Notes under the pieces: model-generated
Databases searched by the model: none
Told to the model about the DNA's origin: nothing
The model's input: only the letters and a program-made list of their open reading frames with translations
Position numbers and translations under genes: made by a program
Origin: an uncultured Stenotrophomonas sp.
GTDB taxonomy: Bacteria; Pseudomonadota; Gammaproteobacteria; Xanthomonadales; Xanthomonadaceae
Assembly (NCBI RefSeq): GCF_913778665.1
Contig: NZ_CAJYVQ010000011.1
Span: forward strand, 186,001-250,000
DNA: 64,000 bases
Direction of reading: 5' to 3'
Shown: positions 19,548-26,863 of the stretch, in pieces
Numbering within the stretch: position 1 is the first letter of the stretch
Layout: each line of letters opens with the position of its first letter

Positions 19548-19617
19548 CGTGTCGGCCCGGCGTGACGTCCACTACCGCGCCCCCGCCCCCTGTGGCGTCA
19601 CGCCGGGCCCCTGACCG

Positions 19618-19854
19618 ATGCCGGCATCGCCTGCCACCGGTTATCTGCTGGACGCTGCGAGCGCCGGCGCCGGGCTGGCGATCGCGCTGGCACCCTCGTT
19701 CGCCATGTCGGCCACCTACCTCGCCATGGCCGACAGTCTCGGCCTGGCCATGCAGAACGCCGTCGCCAACCAGCAACGCGGCCAGGTGACCGCCGGCGCA
19801 AGCCTGGCCCAGGTCCTGGCCCTGATCATCCAGAAGGGAGCCGTTCCGTCATGA
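19618..19854 (+). CDS. Short Reb-like protein
   Basis: A 78-residue protein resembling the second half of RebB: FAMSATYLAMADSLGLAMQNAVANQQRGQVT aligns with the NLYQATAQALANAAHNATNAQQQ region. It lacks the conserved N-terminal FPTAVN.QITDSV block. It ends overlapping the next gene by 4 bp (ATGA), so it is co-translated. It may be a modified subunit or an assembly factor (RebA/C-like); this is inference from context. Confidence 0.75.
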   Translation: MPASPATGYLLDAASAGAGLAIALAPSFAMSATYLAMADSLGLAMQNAVANQQRGQVTAGASLAQVLALIIQKGAVPS

Positions 19855-20435
19855 GCAGTGATAACACCGTCAACAGCCAGATCGTCGACAGCGTCGCCGC
19901 CGCCTCCACCCTGTTGGTCGGCCAGGCGCCGGCGCAGGCCTTCGGCATGCTCGACATGGTGATGCTGGAGACGCTGGGCACGGCCATGCACAATGCGGTC
20001 GCGCGCCAGCAGGGCGCCGGCATGGTCAGCTCGGCAGCGGTTACTGCCGCCTGCGCGAAGATGATCAACGCGCCGTGGCCGGTGCCACCGCCGGCCCCGC
20101 CACCGCCCACGCCACCGCCACCGAACGTGATCCCGCTGCCCGGCCCGGTGCCGGCCCCACCTGCGCCAGCGGCCGTGATCGCCGCGGCCACCGCAGAAGG
20201 AAAGACCGCCATCAGCGTCCTGCAGGCACAGACCCACGGTGCCACTGCCGACGCTGCGGCCGCCACCGCCAGCCTGCATACGCTCGAACAGCTCGCAGGC
20301 AACGGCGCGGCGCAAGCGCCCGGTCCTGCGCCCGACTCCACGCCTGGTCCGGAACCGGCAGCGGGTCCCGCCCAGGACCCCACGCCCGACTCTCCCTCCA
20401 CCCCGGCCGCCGACGGTACCGACCCGGCGTCGTGA
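19851..20435 (+). CDS. Reb-like protein with proline-rich C-terminal extension
   Basis: A 194-residue protein. Residues 1-72 are a divergent RebB domain (NTVNSQIVDSVAAASTLLVG, NAVARQQGAGMVSS). Then comes a proline tract (about 75-105), an Ala/Thr helical stretch and a second Pro/Ala/Asp-rich tail to the end. No other Reb-like protein here has such extensions. It could be a surface-exposed, cap or crosslinking variant of the ribbon subunit. Its start overlaps the preceding gene. Confidence 0.8.
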   Translation: MSSDNTVNSQIVDSVAAASTLLVGQAPAQAFGMLDMVMLETLGTAMHNAVARQQGAGMVSSAAVTAACAKMINAPWPVPPPAPPPPTPPPPNVIPLPGPVPAPPAPAAVIAAATAEGKTAISVLQAQTHGATADAAAATASLHTLEQLAGNGAAQAPGPAPDSTPGPEPAAGPAQDPTPDSPSTPAADGTDPAS

Positions 20436-20482
20436 CCCGGTAGCAGCGGCCGCCCGCCGCACCCGCCCATCAAGGAGCCCGT

Positions 20483-20830
20483 ATGGACCCGAGCAACGTC
20501 AACGCCCAGGTCATCGATGTGATCAACCAGGTGCAGACGGCCACCATGGCCACGACCGTGGTGAAGACCAGTGGTGCCGGCAAGGCCTACCAGTCGGTCG
20601 CGCAGTCGGCGGCGATCGCCGTGCAGGACGCCGCCGACGCGCTGCGCAACGTCTCCACCATCGCCACTACCGCTGCCGGTGTGGCCATGGCCCAGTACCT
20701 GGCGACGGGGGACGAAAAGTATGCGAAGGTACTCACGCAGGCGCAGACCATGATGCAGGGTGCCACCGACGATTTCACCCGCGTCGGCAGTGCTGCCGCG
20801 ACCGTCCTCAAGGATTTTCCGGCCACGTGA
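20483..20830 (+). CDS. Divergent RebB-family protein
   Basis: A 115-residue protein with the Reb-like start MDPSNVNAQVIDVINQVQTA and the helical core AYQSVAQSAAIAVQDAADALRNVSTIATT. It has a C-terminal extension (GDEKYAKVLTQAQTMMQGAT) absent from the short copies. AAGGAG precedes the ATG. It is probably a seventh Reb homologue in the operon. Confidence 0.78.
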   Translation: MDPSNVNAQVIDVINQVQTATMATTVVKTSGAGKAYQSVAQSAAIAVQDAADALRNVSTIATTAAGVAMAQYLATGDEKYAKVLTQAQTMMQGATDDFTRVGSAAATVLKDFPAT

Positions 20831-20850
20831 GGCCGACAGGAGAGCAACGC

Positions 20851-21930
20851 ATGAGCGTTTTCATTGACGGTCGTTCCATTCCCCACCCCGGTCAGCTCGG
20901 TTCACGCACCCGGCGCGTGCTGTCCTTCGTCGACGGCGGCCAGTACTGGCTGCAGTGGGCCATCGATTCGCACGAGCACCGCTACGCCTTCAGCGACGAA
21001 GGCATGATGCTCGACGATGTGCAGCAGGGTCTGCATGGTTCGCGCATGACCTGGCTGCCGAACGCCGGCGTGCAGGTCAGCCCGGTCAAGCTGCTCAGCC
21101 TGAACAATGACGAGCTGGACGCATTGCGCCAGCTCGAAGCGGGCCAGCCCAGCAACCTGCTGAGCCATGAGGTGCAGGGTGTGCTGGCCCGCCACAGCCT
21201 GCTCAGCAATCAGGCACTGGGCGCCTACCGCGCCTTCCTCGTCGCGGTCGGCGCCGGCGATGCACCGCTGCTGCAACAGCTGGACTTCCGCGAGTCGCTG
21301 GCACTGTGGGAGCTGGCCAGCGAACAGGGCGGCCCGGGCCGCGCCTCCGAGACGCTGGCCGAGGCAGCCCGCTTCGCGTTGCTGCACGCACGCAGGCCGA
21401 TCGAGTTCGCCGACTACTTCCGTTTCTACCAGCGCTCACAGCCCACCGGCTCCAGCAGCGCGTTGCGCCTTGAACGTGCAACCCATGCCCTGCAGACGCT
21501 GTTGCCGATGCTGTTCGGCTACCTCGACGGCCCCCAGCTCCCGCACCTGCCGTCGCCCGACCAGGTGCGCGCGGCAATTGCCGAGACCTTGGCGGCGAAC
21601 CGCCAGATCGGCTACGCCCGCATCTCGTTGGCTGCGCAGCAGGTCGCCCAGTTCATGAACGATGGCAGCGGCGCCCCCCTGGACGGCGAGCACCTGCGAG
21701 ATGCTGCGCGCCGGCAGCTGCGCAGCGCACAGGAGTTCCTCAACAGTCACCCGGTCTCGCACGGCCGGCTTGGCCAGGATGGTGCCAGTGTCCTGTTCGC
21801 CATCGATGGCTCGAAGGAACAGGCGGTCATCCAGGTGGAGGACAACGTCATTACGCTGCTCGACTACCGGCGCATCCGTCGTTTCGCCGAGGATGAGGCC
21901 GAGATCGGCTACCAGGCGGATGCGGTGTGA
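20851..21930 (+). CDS. R-body-associated protein of unknown function
   Basis: Protein of 359 residues, start at 20851 with AGGAG upstream; a long overlapping upstream frame is out of register with the Reb genes and is not used. It has an N-terminal Trp/His-containing segment (QYWLQWAIDSHEHRYAFSDEG), a helical middle and a C-terminal module (ASVLFAIDGSKEQAVIQVEDN). There is no signal peptide or membrane helix. I do not recognise the family. Its position directly after seven Reb-like genes and its coupled end (GTGA overlap) suggest a role in R-body assembly or payload. Confidence 0.75.
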   Translation: MSVFIDGRSIPHPGQLGSRTRRVLSFVDGGQYWLQWAIDSHEHRYAFSDEGMMLDDVQQGLHGSRMTWLPNAGVQVSPVKLLSLNNDELDALRQLEAGQPSNLLSHEVQGVLARHSLLSNQALGAYRAFLVAVGAGDAPLLQQLDFRESLALWELASEQGGPGRASETLAEAARFALLHARRPIEFADYFRFYQRSQPTGSSSALRLERATHALQTLLPMLFGYLDGPQLPHLPSPDQVRAAIAETLAANRQIGYARISLAAQQVAQFMNDGSGAPLDGEHLRDAARRQLRSAQEFLNSHPVSHGRLGQDGASVLFAIDGSKEQAVIQVEDNVITLLDYRRIRRFAEDEAEIGYQADAV

Positions 21931-22370
21931 GCCGCGAACGCCTCGCCGCCGGACCTGATCAAGAGCTGCAGGCGGCCCCGGCAGCACTGGCATTGGCTGC
22001 CGTCGTTGCCGAGCGCGTAGCCGCACGGCAGCAGGCCCGACAGATCGTGGCCGATGCCCAGGCGGCATTGCGCCACAGCCTCGGGGACCGCCGCGGCGGT
22101 CCCTCATCCCTAGACCCAGAAGGAGTTCCTGCAATGACCTTCCCGATTCCGCGCTCTCCGTTCCCAACGATGGAACACCCCGGTGGCAAGACCCCCATGC
22201 AGATCGCGCAGGAGCTGGCCGATGCGGCAATGGCCGCCAGCGAGGAGGGCATCCGCGCGGCAATGGCGGCGGCGGAGAAGGCGATCGAGGCCGCCAACGA
22301 AGCGGCACGGCTTGCCGACGAGGCCGCCGCAGAGGCCGTGCGACGGGCCGCCGAAGCGAACGCCAAATAG
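21927..22370 (+). CDS. Alanine-rich helical protein at the end of the Reb operon
   Basis: Open frame of 147 residues from a GTG that overlaps the previous stop. The C-terminal 78 residues (from the ATG at 22134) are a strongly helical Ala/Glu coiled-coil-like segment (QIAQELADAAMAASEEGIRA...). A strong ribosome site (AGAAGGAG, 22119-22125) and a perfect 20-bp palindrome (22084-22103) lie just before the internal ATG, so a separate 78-residue product is quite possible. The N-terminal part (AAVVAERVAARQQARQIVADAQ) is also helical and looks coding. Function unknown. Confidence 0.6.
   Translation: MSRERLAAGPDQELQAAPAALALAAVVAERVAARQQARQIVADAQAALRHSLGDRRGGPSSLDPEGVPAMTFPIPRSPFPTMEHPGGKTPMQIAQELADAAMAASEEGIRAAMAAAEKAIEAANEAARLADEAAAEAVRRAAEANAK
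22084..22103 (+). promoter_or_regulatory. Perfect 20-bp palindrome before internal start
   Basis: GGGACCGCCGCGGCGGTCCC is its own reverse complement. It lies 31 bp before the ATG at 22134 and within the longer reading frame. In RNA it could form a hairpin separating two translation units. Confidence 0.5.
22119..22125 (+). promoter_or_regulatory. Strong internal ribosome binding site
   Basis: AGAAGGAG, 8 nt upstream of ATG 22134, is better than the site of the GTG at 21927. It decides for at least a second product of 78 residues from this frame. Confidence 0.6.
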
Positions 22371-22391
22371 CGTCCGCTGCGGCGGTAGCCC

Positions 22392-22422
22392 ACTCCGGCC
22401 AGGCCCGTGCCTGCGCCGGAGT
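22392..22422. terminator. Bidirectional terminator between Reb operon and its regulator
   Basis: ACTCCGGC (22392-22399) pairs with GCCGGAGT (22415-22422), extended inside by CAGG/CCTG, and is followed by TTCTTC. It sits between two convergent genes, so it probably ends both transcripts. Confidence 0.7.
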
Positions 22423-22425
22423 TCT

Positions 22426-23943
22426 TCATTGCTCCGGCGTGCGGCGATAACTGCGCGGGCTGACCCCGACCACGCGCCGGAAACTCTTCTCGAAATGGCT
22501 CAGGTCACCGAAGCCGACTTGCAAGGCGACATCGGTGATGCGCAGGCGTTGGCCGCCACGCAGCAGCTGCTTGGCGTGCTCAATGCGCAGCTGCTGCAGG
22601 AGCAGCTTGAAGGTGGTGCCCAGTTCGCTGCGGAAGAGGAAGCCCAGGTGTGATTGGCTGACATGCGCCTGGCGGGCCAGGTCACCCAGCGTCACCGGTT
22701 CGGCGGTGTGATCCTTCAGGTAGGCCAGCGCACGTTTCAGACCCTCGTGCAGGCCCTCGCGTGATGCAACCGCGGGGTCCGCCGCAGCCGGTTCCGGCAC
22801 CGGCATCGGCACGCTCGGCAGTGGGTCGTCCGCATGCGGCAGCGGCACCCCGGTGCAGGCAGGGTCATTGCCGGCAGGAACGCCGGACAGCTTCAATCCC
22901 GGTGCATGGCGCAGCAGGTCTTCGCGATGGATGTTGCGGCCCCCTGTCATCACCGCAAGACGGACTACCACACGCTCCATCTCCAGAAGGTTGCCCGGCC
23001 AGTCATGGCTGCGCAGCGCTTGCAGAACGTCTTCGCTGATGACCTGCGGATTGAACCCATGCAACTGCAGCGAGCGCGCCACCAGCGCATCGATGTCTTC
23101 ACTGCGCTCACGCAGCGGTGGAACGTCCACGGTCAGGAACTCCAGCCCGGCCAGCAGTGCGCGCGAAAACTGGCGTTCGCGCACCCGCTGCTCCAGGTCG
23201 GCGCTGGTCGAGGCGATGACCCGGATCGCACGCGCGGAACCGGCGTCGACCGACGCTGACTGCAGGCTGCGCATGCAATGCGAGAGTTGCGCCTGCAGCG
23301 GCACCGGAAGTTCGTCCACCTCATGGAAGTACACGGTGCCGCCACGGGCCCGGTCGAACCAGTCTGCGGGTCCTTCCTGCGGATGGCCGCAGTTGACCTC
23401 GACGAACGGTCCGCGTCGGCGCGGCCCGCAACTGTGCAGGGCGGCGGCCAGCTCCATCTTCTCGGTGCCGAACTCCCCACGCAGCAGCACAGGCAGTCGG
23501 CTGGCGGCAGCGCGCTCGACGAATTCCTCCATCCGCTTCAGCGCGTCGCAAGCGCCCACCAGCAGCAACGACCGGCTGAGTGCCTGCTCCGCCCAGGCCT
23601 GCGCCTCGTAGCGCTTGATCAGGTGCGCGCAACGGTGCGCGAACACCTCGCCCAGCGCCAGCGCACTGCTGTCCAGATCACCGGCGTCACCTTCCAGTTG
23701 CAGTTCACCCAGAACTTCGCCGCCATAGCGGATCGGCAGGCGCTGGCTGTTGCCGCGCGCACGCACGCCGGACCCGTCGCGGCCTGCCTCCGCCACGCTG
23801 GCGCCGGCACCGCGCAGATGGACGCGACCTCCGCGCAACGCCTGGTGCTGCGAGAACTCCTTGACGAACGCGCCCAGCAGATCGGTCAAGGACCGATACG
23901 GTTGATAGGCGCGCTGCAACATCTCACTGACTTGCCTGTGCAT
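22426..23943 (-). CDS. Hybrid regulator: degenerate AAA+ (sigma-54-activator-like) domain fused to AraC HTH
   Basis: Protein of 505 residues, start at 23943 with AAGGGGAG upstream. Residues ~1-130 look like a GAF-type sensor region. A central domain clearly derives from sigma-54 activators (VEVNCGHPQ, RGGTVYFHEVDELP, VPPLRERSEDIDALV, SHDWPGNLLEMERVV) but is degenerate: Walker A reads GEFGTEKME (canonical GxxGTGKE), Walker B has His for Asp, and the GAFTGA sigma-54 loop is deleted. Instead of Fis the C-terminus has an AraC pair of helix-turn-helices (VTLGDLARQAHVSQSHLGFLF, ITDVALQVGFGDLSHFEKSFRR). It cannot remodel sigma-54 polymerase; it more likely binds DNA as an AraC activator. Convergent to the Reb operon, which it probably controls. 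Confidence 0.87.
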   Translation of the reverse strand: MHRQVSEMLQRAYQPYRSLTDLLGAFVKEFSQHQALRGGRVHLRGAGASVAEAGRDGSGVRARGNSQRLPIRYGGEVLGELQLEGDAGDLDSSALALGEVFAHRCAHLIKRYEAQAWAEQALSRSLLLVGACDALKRMEEFVERAAASRLPVLLRGEFGTEKMELAAALHSCGPRRRGPFVEVNCGHPQEGPADWFDRARGGTVYFHEVDELPVPLQAQLSHCMRSLQSASVDAGSARAIRVIASTSADLEQRVRERQFSRALLAGLEFLTVDVPPLRERSEDIDALVARSLQLHGFNPQVISEDVLQALRSHDWPGNLLEMERVVVRLAVMTGGRNIHREDLLRHAPGLKLSGVPAGNDPACTGVPLPHADDPLPSVPMPVPEPAAADPAVASREGLHEGLKRALAYLKDHTAEPVTLGDLARQAHVSQSHLGFLFRSELGTTFKLLLQQLRIEHAKQLLRGGQRLRITDVALQVGFGDLSHFEKSFRRVVGVSPRSYRRTPEQ

Positions 23944-24408
23944 TGAAACTCCCCTTGCGAATGGCGCCCCGGCGCTGCTGCACCAGGCGATCGCGCAATG
24001 CCTAGCGTCTGGCTTCATTGCGTGATACTGCGATGCCTACGCCGCGCTGCGCACCATCCGCTGCACACACAGATCAACGCGCACGCTGTCCGCCCCATGG
24101 CCCCAGGGGGTTGCCGTCGGTGGGTCGTCGATGCGGACGTCAGACGGATCCAGATTCCGCCAGCGCCTTTACAGCGCCAGCGCTTCCAATTATCGAATCC
24201 GAGTTTCAAGAGAAACATGATGATAATCACGTGAATATCCCTGGCATCCGCCCTTCTTCACGCCCGACACGGTGCTGCGGCGAGAGGAAACACACGTTTT
24301 CACACGCTCCGGCGCCACCCAGCGACTCCTGCGCAGCGCGCAGCATTCCGCTCCTGTCCTGCAGCCAGAACGGATCACATAATCCCGCCAACCAAGGAGA
24401 TCAAATAC
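23944..24408. other. Intergenic region with AT-rich segment
   Basis: About 465 bp between the hybrid regulator and the CD225 gene. The segment 24190-24240 is unusually AT-rich for this genome (around TTATCGAATCC and ATGATGATAATCACG), suitable as a promoter. No ORF here looks real. Confidence 0.4.
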
Positions 24409-24668
24409 ATGGAACACACCACCCCGGCGGCCCCGAAGAACTATCTGATGTGGGCGATCCTGAGCATCTTCGGTGGCTTCTGGCCCTTCGGCATCGTCGC
24501 CACGGTCTACGCCAACCGCACCTCCTCGCTACTCGCCGCCGGCCAGATCGGCCCGCCACGGTGGCATCGCGCAAGGCGCTGCGCTGGATGACTGCCTCCT
24601 TCGTTACACAGCCGCTATGCGTCCTGTTGCTGGTGGGCTGCGCACTGATCCTGCGCGCGCGCACCTGA
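24409..24668 (+). pseudogene. CD225/dispanin-family membrane protein, frameshifted
   Basis: The first 47 codons encode NYLMWAILSIFGGFWPFGIVATVYANRTSSLLAAG, a classic CD225/DUF-type first helix and loop. Near 24552 the frame shifts, and the expected continuation (ATVASRKALRWMTASF, then a second membrane helix CVLLLVGCALI) lies in another frame ending at 24668. The combined length of 260 nt is one short of a whole number of codons, so a single-base deletion (or sequencing error) explains it. The intact protein would have 86 residues. AAGGAG precedes the start. Confidence 0.8.
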
Positions 24669-24725
24669 GCCACACGGCGCCCATATGCGGCATGATGGGC
24701 GCCCTGTCCAGATCTGGAGTCGGCC

Positions 24726-25601
24726 ATGCCCGTTGGATTCATCGGCCTGGGCGTGATGGGAACACCGATGGCTGCGCATCTGGCGCGTGCCGGCCACAGC
24801 GTGAGTGGCTGGTCGCGCTCCGGCCGCAACCATGCCGCCGCGCGCGCCGCCGGCATCGACGTCTGCGACGCAGTGGACGAAGTATTCGCGGACTGCGAGA
24901 CGCTCATCCTGATGCTGGCCAATGACGATGCCATCGACAGCGTGCTCGATCGGCGTGGCGCGGCGTTCGCCGCGCGGGTCGAGGGCCGCCTGCTCATCAA
25001 CATGGGGACCAGCTCGGCAGCGTACTCACAGACGCTGGCCGCACAGATCCTTGCCGCGGGTGGCCGCTACGTGGAAGCGCCGGTGTCTGGCTCACGCGTG
25101 CAGGCCGAAGCGGCGCAGCTGGTGATCCTGCTGGCCGGTACCGACGACGATCTCGCCGTGGCCGCACCGCTGCTGGCACCGATGGGCCGGCAGACGGTGA
25201 GCTGCGGCAGCGTGCCGTCGGCGTTGCGCATGAAGCTGGCGGTCAACCTGTACCTCATCACGCTCGTCACCGGCCTGGCCGAAGCCGTGCACTTCGCCGA
25301 GGCCCATGGCATTGAACTGGAACGCTTCGCGCAGGTGCTCAATGCGGGGCCGATGGCCAGCGACGTGTCGCGGATCAAGCTGGACAAGATGGCCCGGAGC
25401 GACTTTTCAGTGCAGGCATCTATCACCGACGTGCACAAGAACAGCGCGCTGGTGGCCGACGCCGCACGCGAGGTCGGCATGCATGCACCGCTGATCAACG
25501 CCAGTGATGCGCTGTTCGCCCAGGCGCAGCGCGCCGGGCTGGGCGCGCTGGACATGGCGGCCGTGCTGCAAGCGGTGCGTGCCGGTCCCGACCACGCCTG
25601 A
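24726..25601 (+). CDS. NAD(P)-dependent beta-hydroxyacid dehydrogenase (HIBADH family)
   Basis: Cytosolic oxidoreductase of 291 residues. The Rossmann motif GFIGLGVMGTPMAAHL opens the protein, the substrate motif EAPVSGSRVQAE follows at about 120, and the catalytic Lys lies in RMKLAVN. Family members act on 3-hydroxyisobutyrate, tartronate semialdehyde, 2-hydroxy-3-oxopropionate or glyoxylate; which applies here cannot be told. It is apparently monocistronic. Confidence 0.92.
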   Translation: MPVGFIGLGVMGTPMAAHLARAGHSVSGWSRSGRNHAAARAAGIDVCDAVDEVFADCETLILMLANDDAIDSVLDRRGAAFAARVEGRLLINMGTSSAAYSQTLAAQILAAGGRYVEAPVSGSRVQAEAAQLVILLAGTDDDLAVAAPLLAPMGRQTVSCGSVPSALRMKLAVNLYLITLVTGLAEAVHFAEAHGIELERFAQVLNAGPMASDVSRIKLDKMARSDFSVQASITDVHKNSALVADAAREVGMHAPLINASDALFAQAQRAGLGALDMAAVLQAVRAGPDHA

Positions 25602-25702
25602 CCGGGATTCATCTGCCGGCACTCCTGGCGTCCCCGGCCGCTGCTATATTCAGCGCAGGTGGGCAGGCATGGTGCCTGTCCTCGAATCACAGGGAGTTGG
25701 AC

Positions 25703-26842
25703 ATGGGTCTGGTACAGGCGGTCAAGGGTGCGGTTGGCGGCGTTCTCGCCGACCAGTGGAAGGACTTCTACACCGTGCCGGCGGGCCTGCCGTCCACCGC
25801 CGCCCTGTTCGCGGCGGTACCGCAGGGCACCAATGCCGGCCGCGGTTCCAACACCAGCGGCTCCTCCAACATCATCAGCAATGGCTCGAAGATCGTCGTG
25901 CCGGAAGGCTACGGCCTGCTGCTGTTCCAGGATGGCGCAATCACCGCCTTCGTCGCCGAGCCGGGTGGCTACGAGTGGCGTTCGGACGATCTGAATTCGC
26001 AGTCGATCTTCGCCGGTGACGGCCTGGTCAGCACCTTCATCAAGCAGAGCTGGGAACGTTTCAAGTTTGGCGGCCAGCCCGGCTCGCAGCAGGCTGCGTA
26101 CTTCGTATCGTTGAAGGAGCTGCCGGACAACCGCTTCGGTACCCAGTCGGAGATCTACTGGGACGACGGTTTCCTCAATACGCAGGTCGGCGCGGTCACC
26201 CGTGGCTCGTACACGCTGAAGATCGTCGACCCGATCCTGTTCGTGAAAAACTTCGTGCCGGCCAGCTATCTGCGTCCGGGCCAGGTGTTCGATTTCACCG
26301 ATCTGGACAACGCTGCCGCCAGCCAGCTGTTCAATGAAGTGGTCGGTTCACTTGCCCCGGCCTTCAGCCTGTATACCAACGATCCGGGCAAGGGCAACCG
26401 CATCACCAAGCTGCAGCAGGATTCGCTGGGCTTCGCGCAGAGCCTGTCGGCCGCGGTCGAACAGGCGTACCAGTGGAAATCCGATCGCGGCCTGGCCATC
26501 GTCAAGACCGCCATCGTCTCCATCGAGTACGACGCCAACACCCGCGAACTGCTGAAGACCGTGCAGCGCGCCGATGCGCTGTCGGGTTCGCGTGGCAATT
26601 CCAACCTGCAGGCCAGCGTCGCCCAGGGCATCCAGTCGGCCGGCGAGAACGGCGGTGCGGCGGGCCTGGTGGGCGTCGGCATGGCCTCGGGCATGTTCGG
26701 TGCCGGCGGCATGCAGCAGCCGGTGGCGCCGGCCGCGGATGACCCGGTGGCCAAGCTGAAGAAGGCCAAGGAAATGCTGGACCTGGGCCTGATCACCCAG
26801 AGCGACTATGACGCGCTGAAGGCCAAGGCACTAGGCCTGTAA
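25703..26842 (+). CDS. SPFH-domain protein with C-terminal SHOCT motif (YdjI-like)
   Basis: Protein of 379 residues; the ATG at 25703 follows AGGGAG (an in-frame TTG at 25697 is less likely). The large N-terminal part is the SPFH/virion-core-like module seen in YdjI-type proteins (WKDFYTVPAG, NGSKIVVPEGYGLLLFQDG). The C-terminus, after a Gly/Ala-rich stretch, is a SHOCT motif (LKKAKEMLDLGLITQSDYDALKAK). No membrane helix is seen. It forms an operon with a zinc-ribbon protein and a small membrane protein. Family members are linked to membrane organisation or phage/stress responses; the exact role is unknown. Confidence 0.85.
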   Translation: MGLVQAVKGAVGGVLADQWKDFYTVPAGLPSTAALFAAVPQGTNAGRGSNTSGSSNIISNGSKIVVPEGYGLLLFQDGAITAFVAEPGGYEWRSDDLNSQSIFAGDGLVSTFIKQSWERFKFGGQPGSQQAAYFVSLKELPDNRFGTQSEIYWDDGFLNTQVGAVTRGSYTLKIVDPILFVKNFVPASYLRPGQVFDFTDLDNAAASQLFNEVVGSLAPAFSLYTNDPGKGNRITKLQQDSLGFAQSLSAAVEQAYQWKSDRGLAIVKTAIVSIEYDANTRELLKTVQRADALSGSRGNSNLQASVAQGIQSAGENGGAAGLVGVGMASGMFGAGGMQQPVAPAADDPVAKLKKAKEMLDLGLITQSDYDALKAKALGL

Positions 26843-26863
26843 CCGGCAGGAACTACCACCCAC

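Noticed and set aside
24213..24232. Fur-box-like sequence ATGATAATCA
   Set aside because: Only one half matches the 7-1-7 consensus and the adjacent gene is a frameshifted CD225 gene, not an iron gene.
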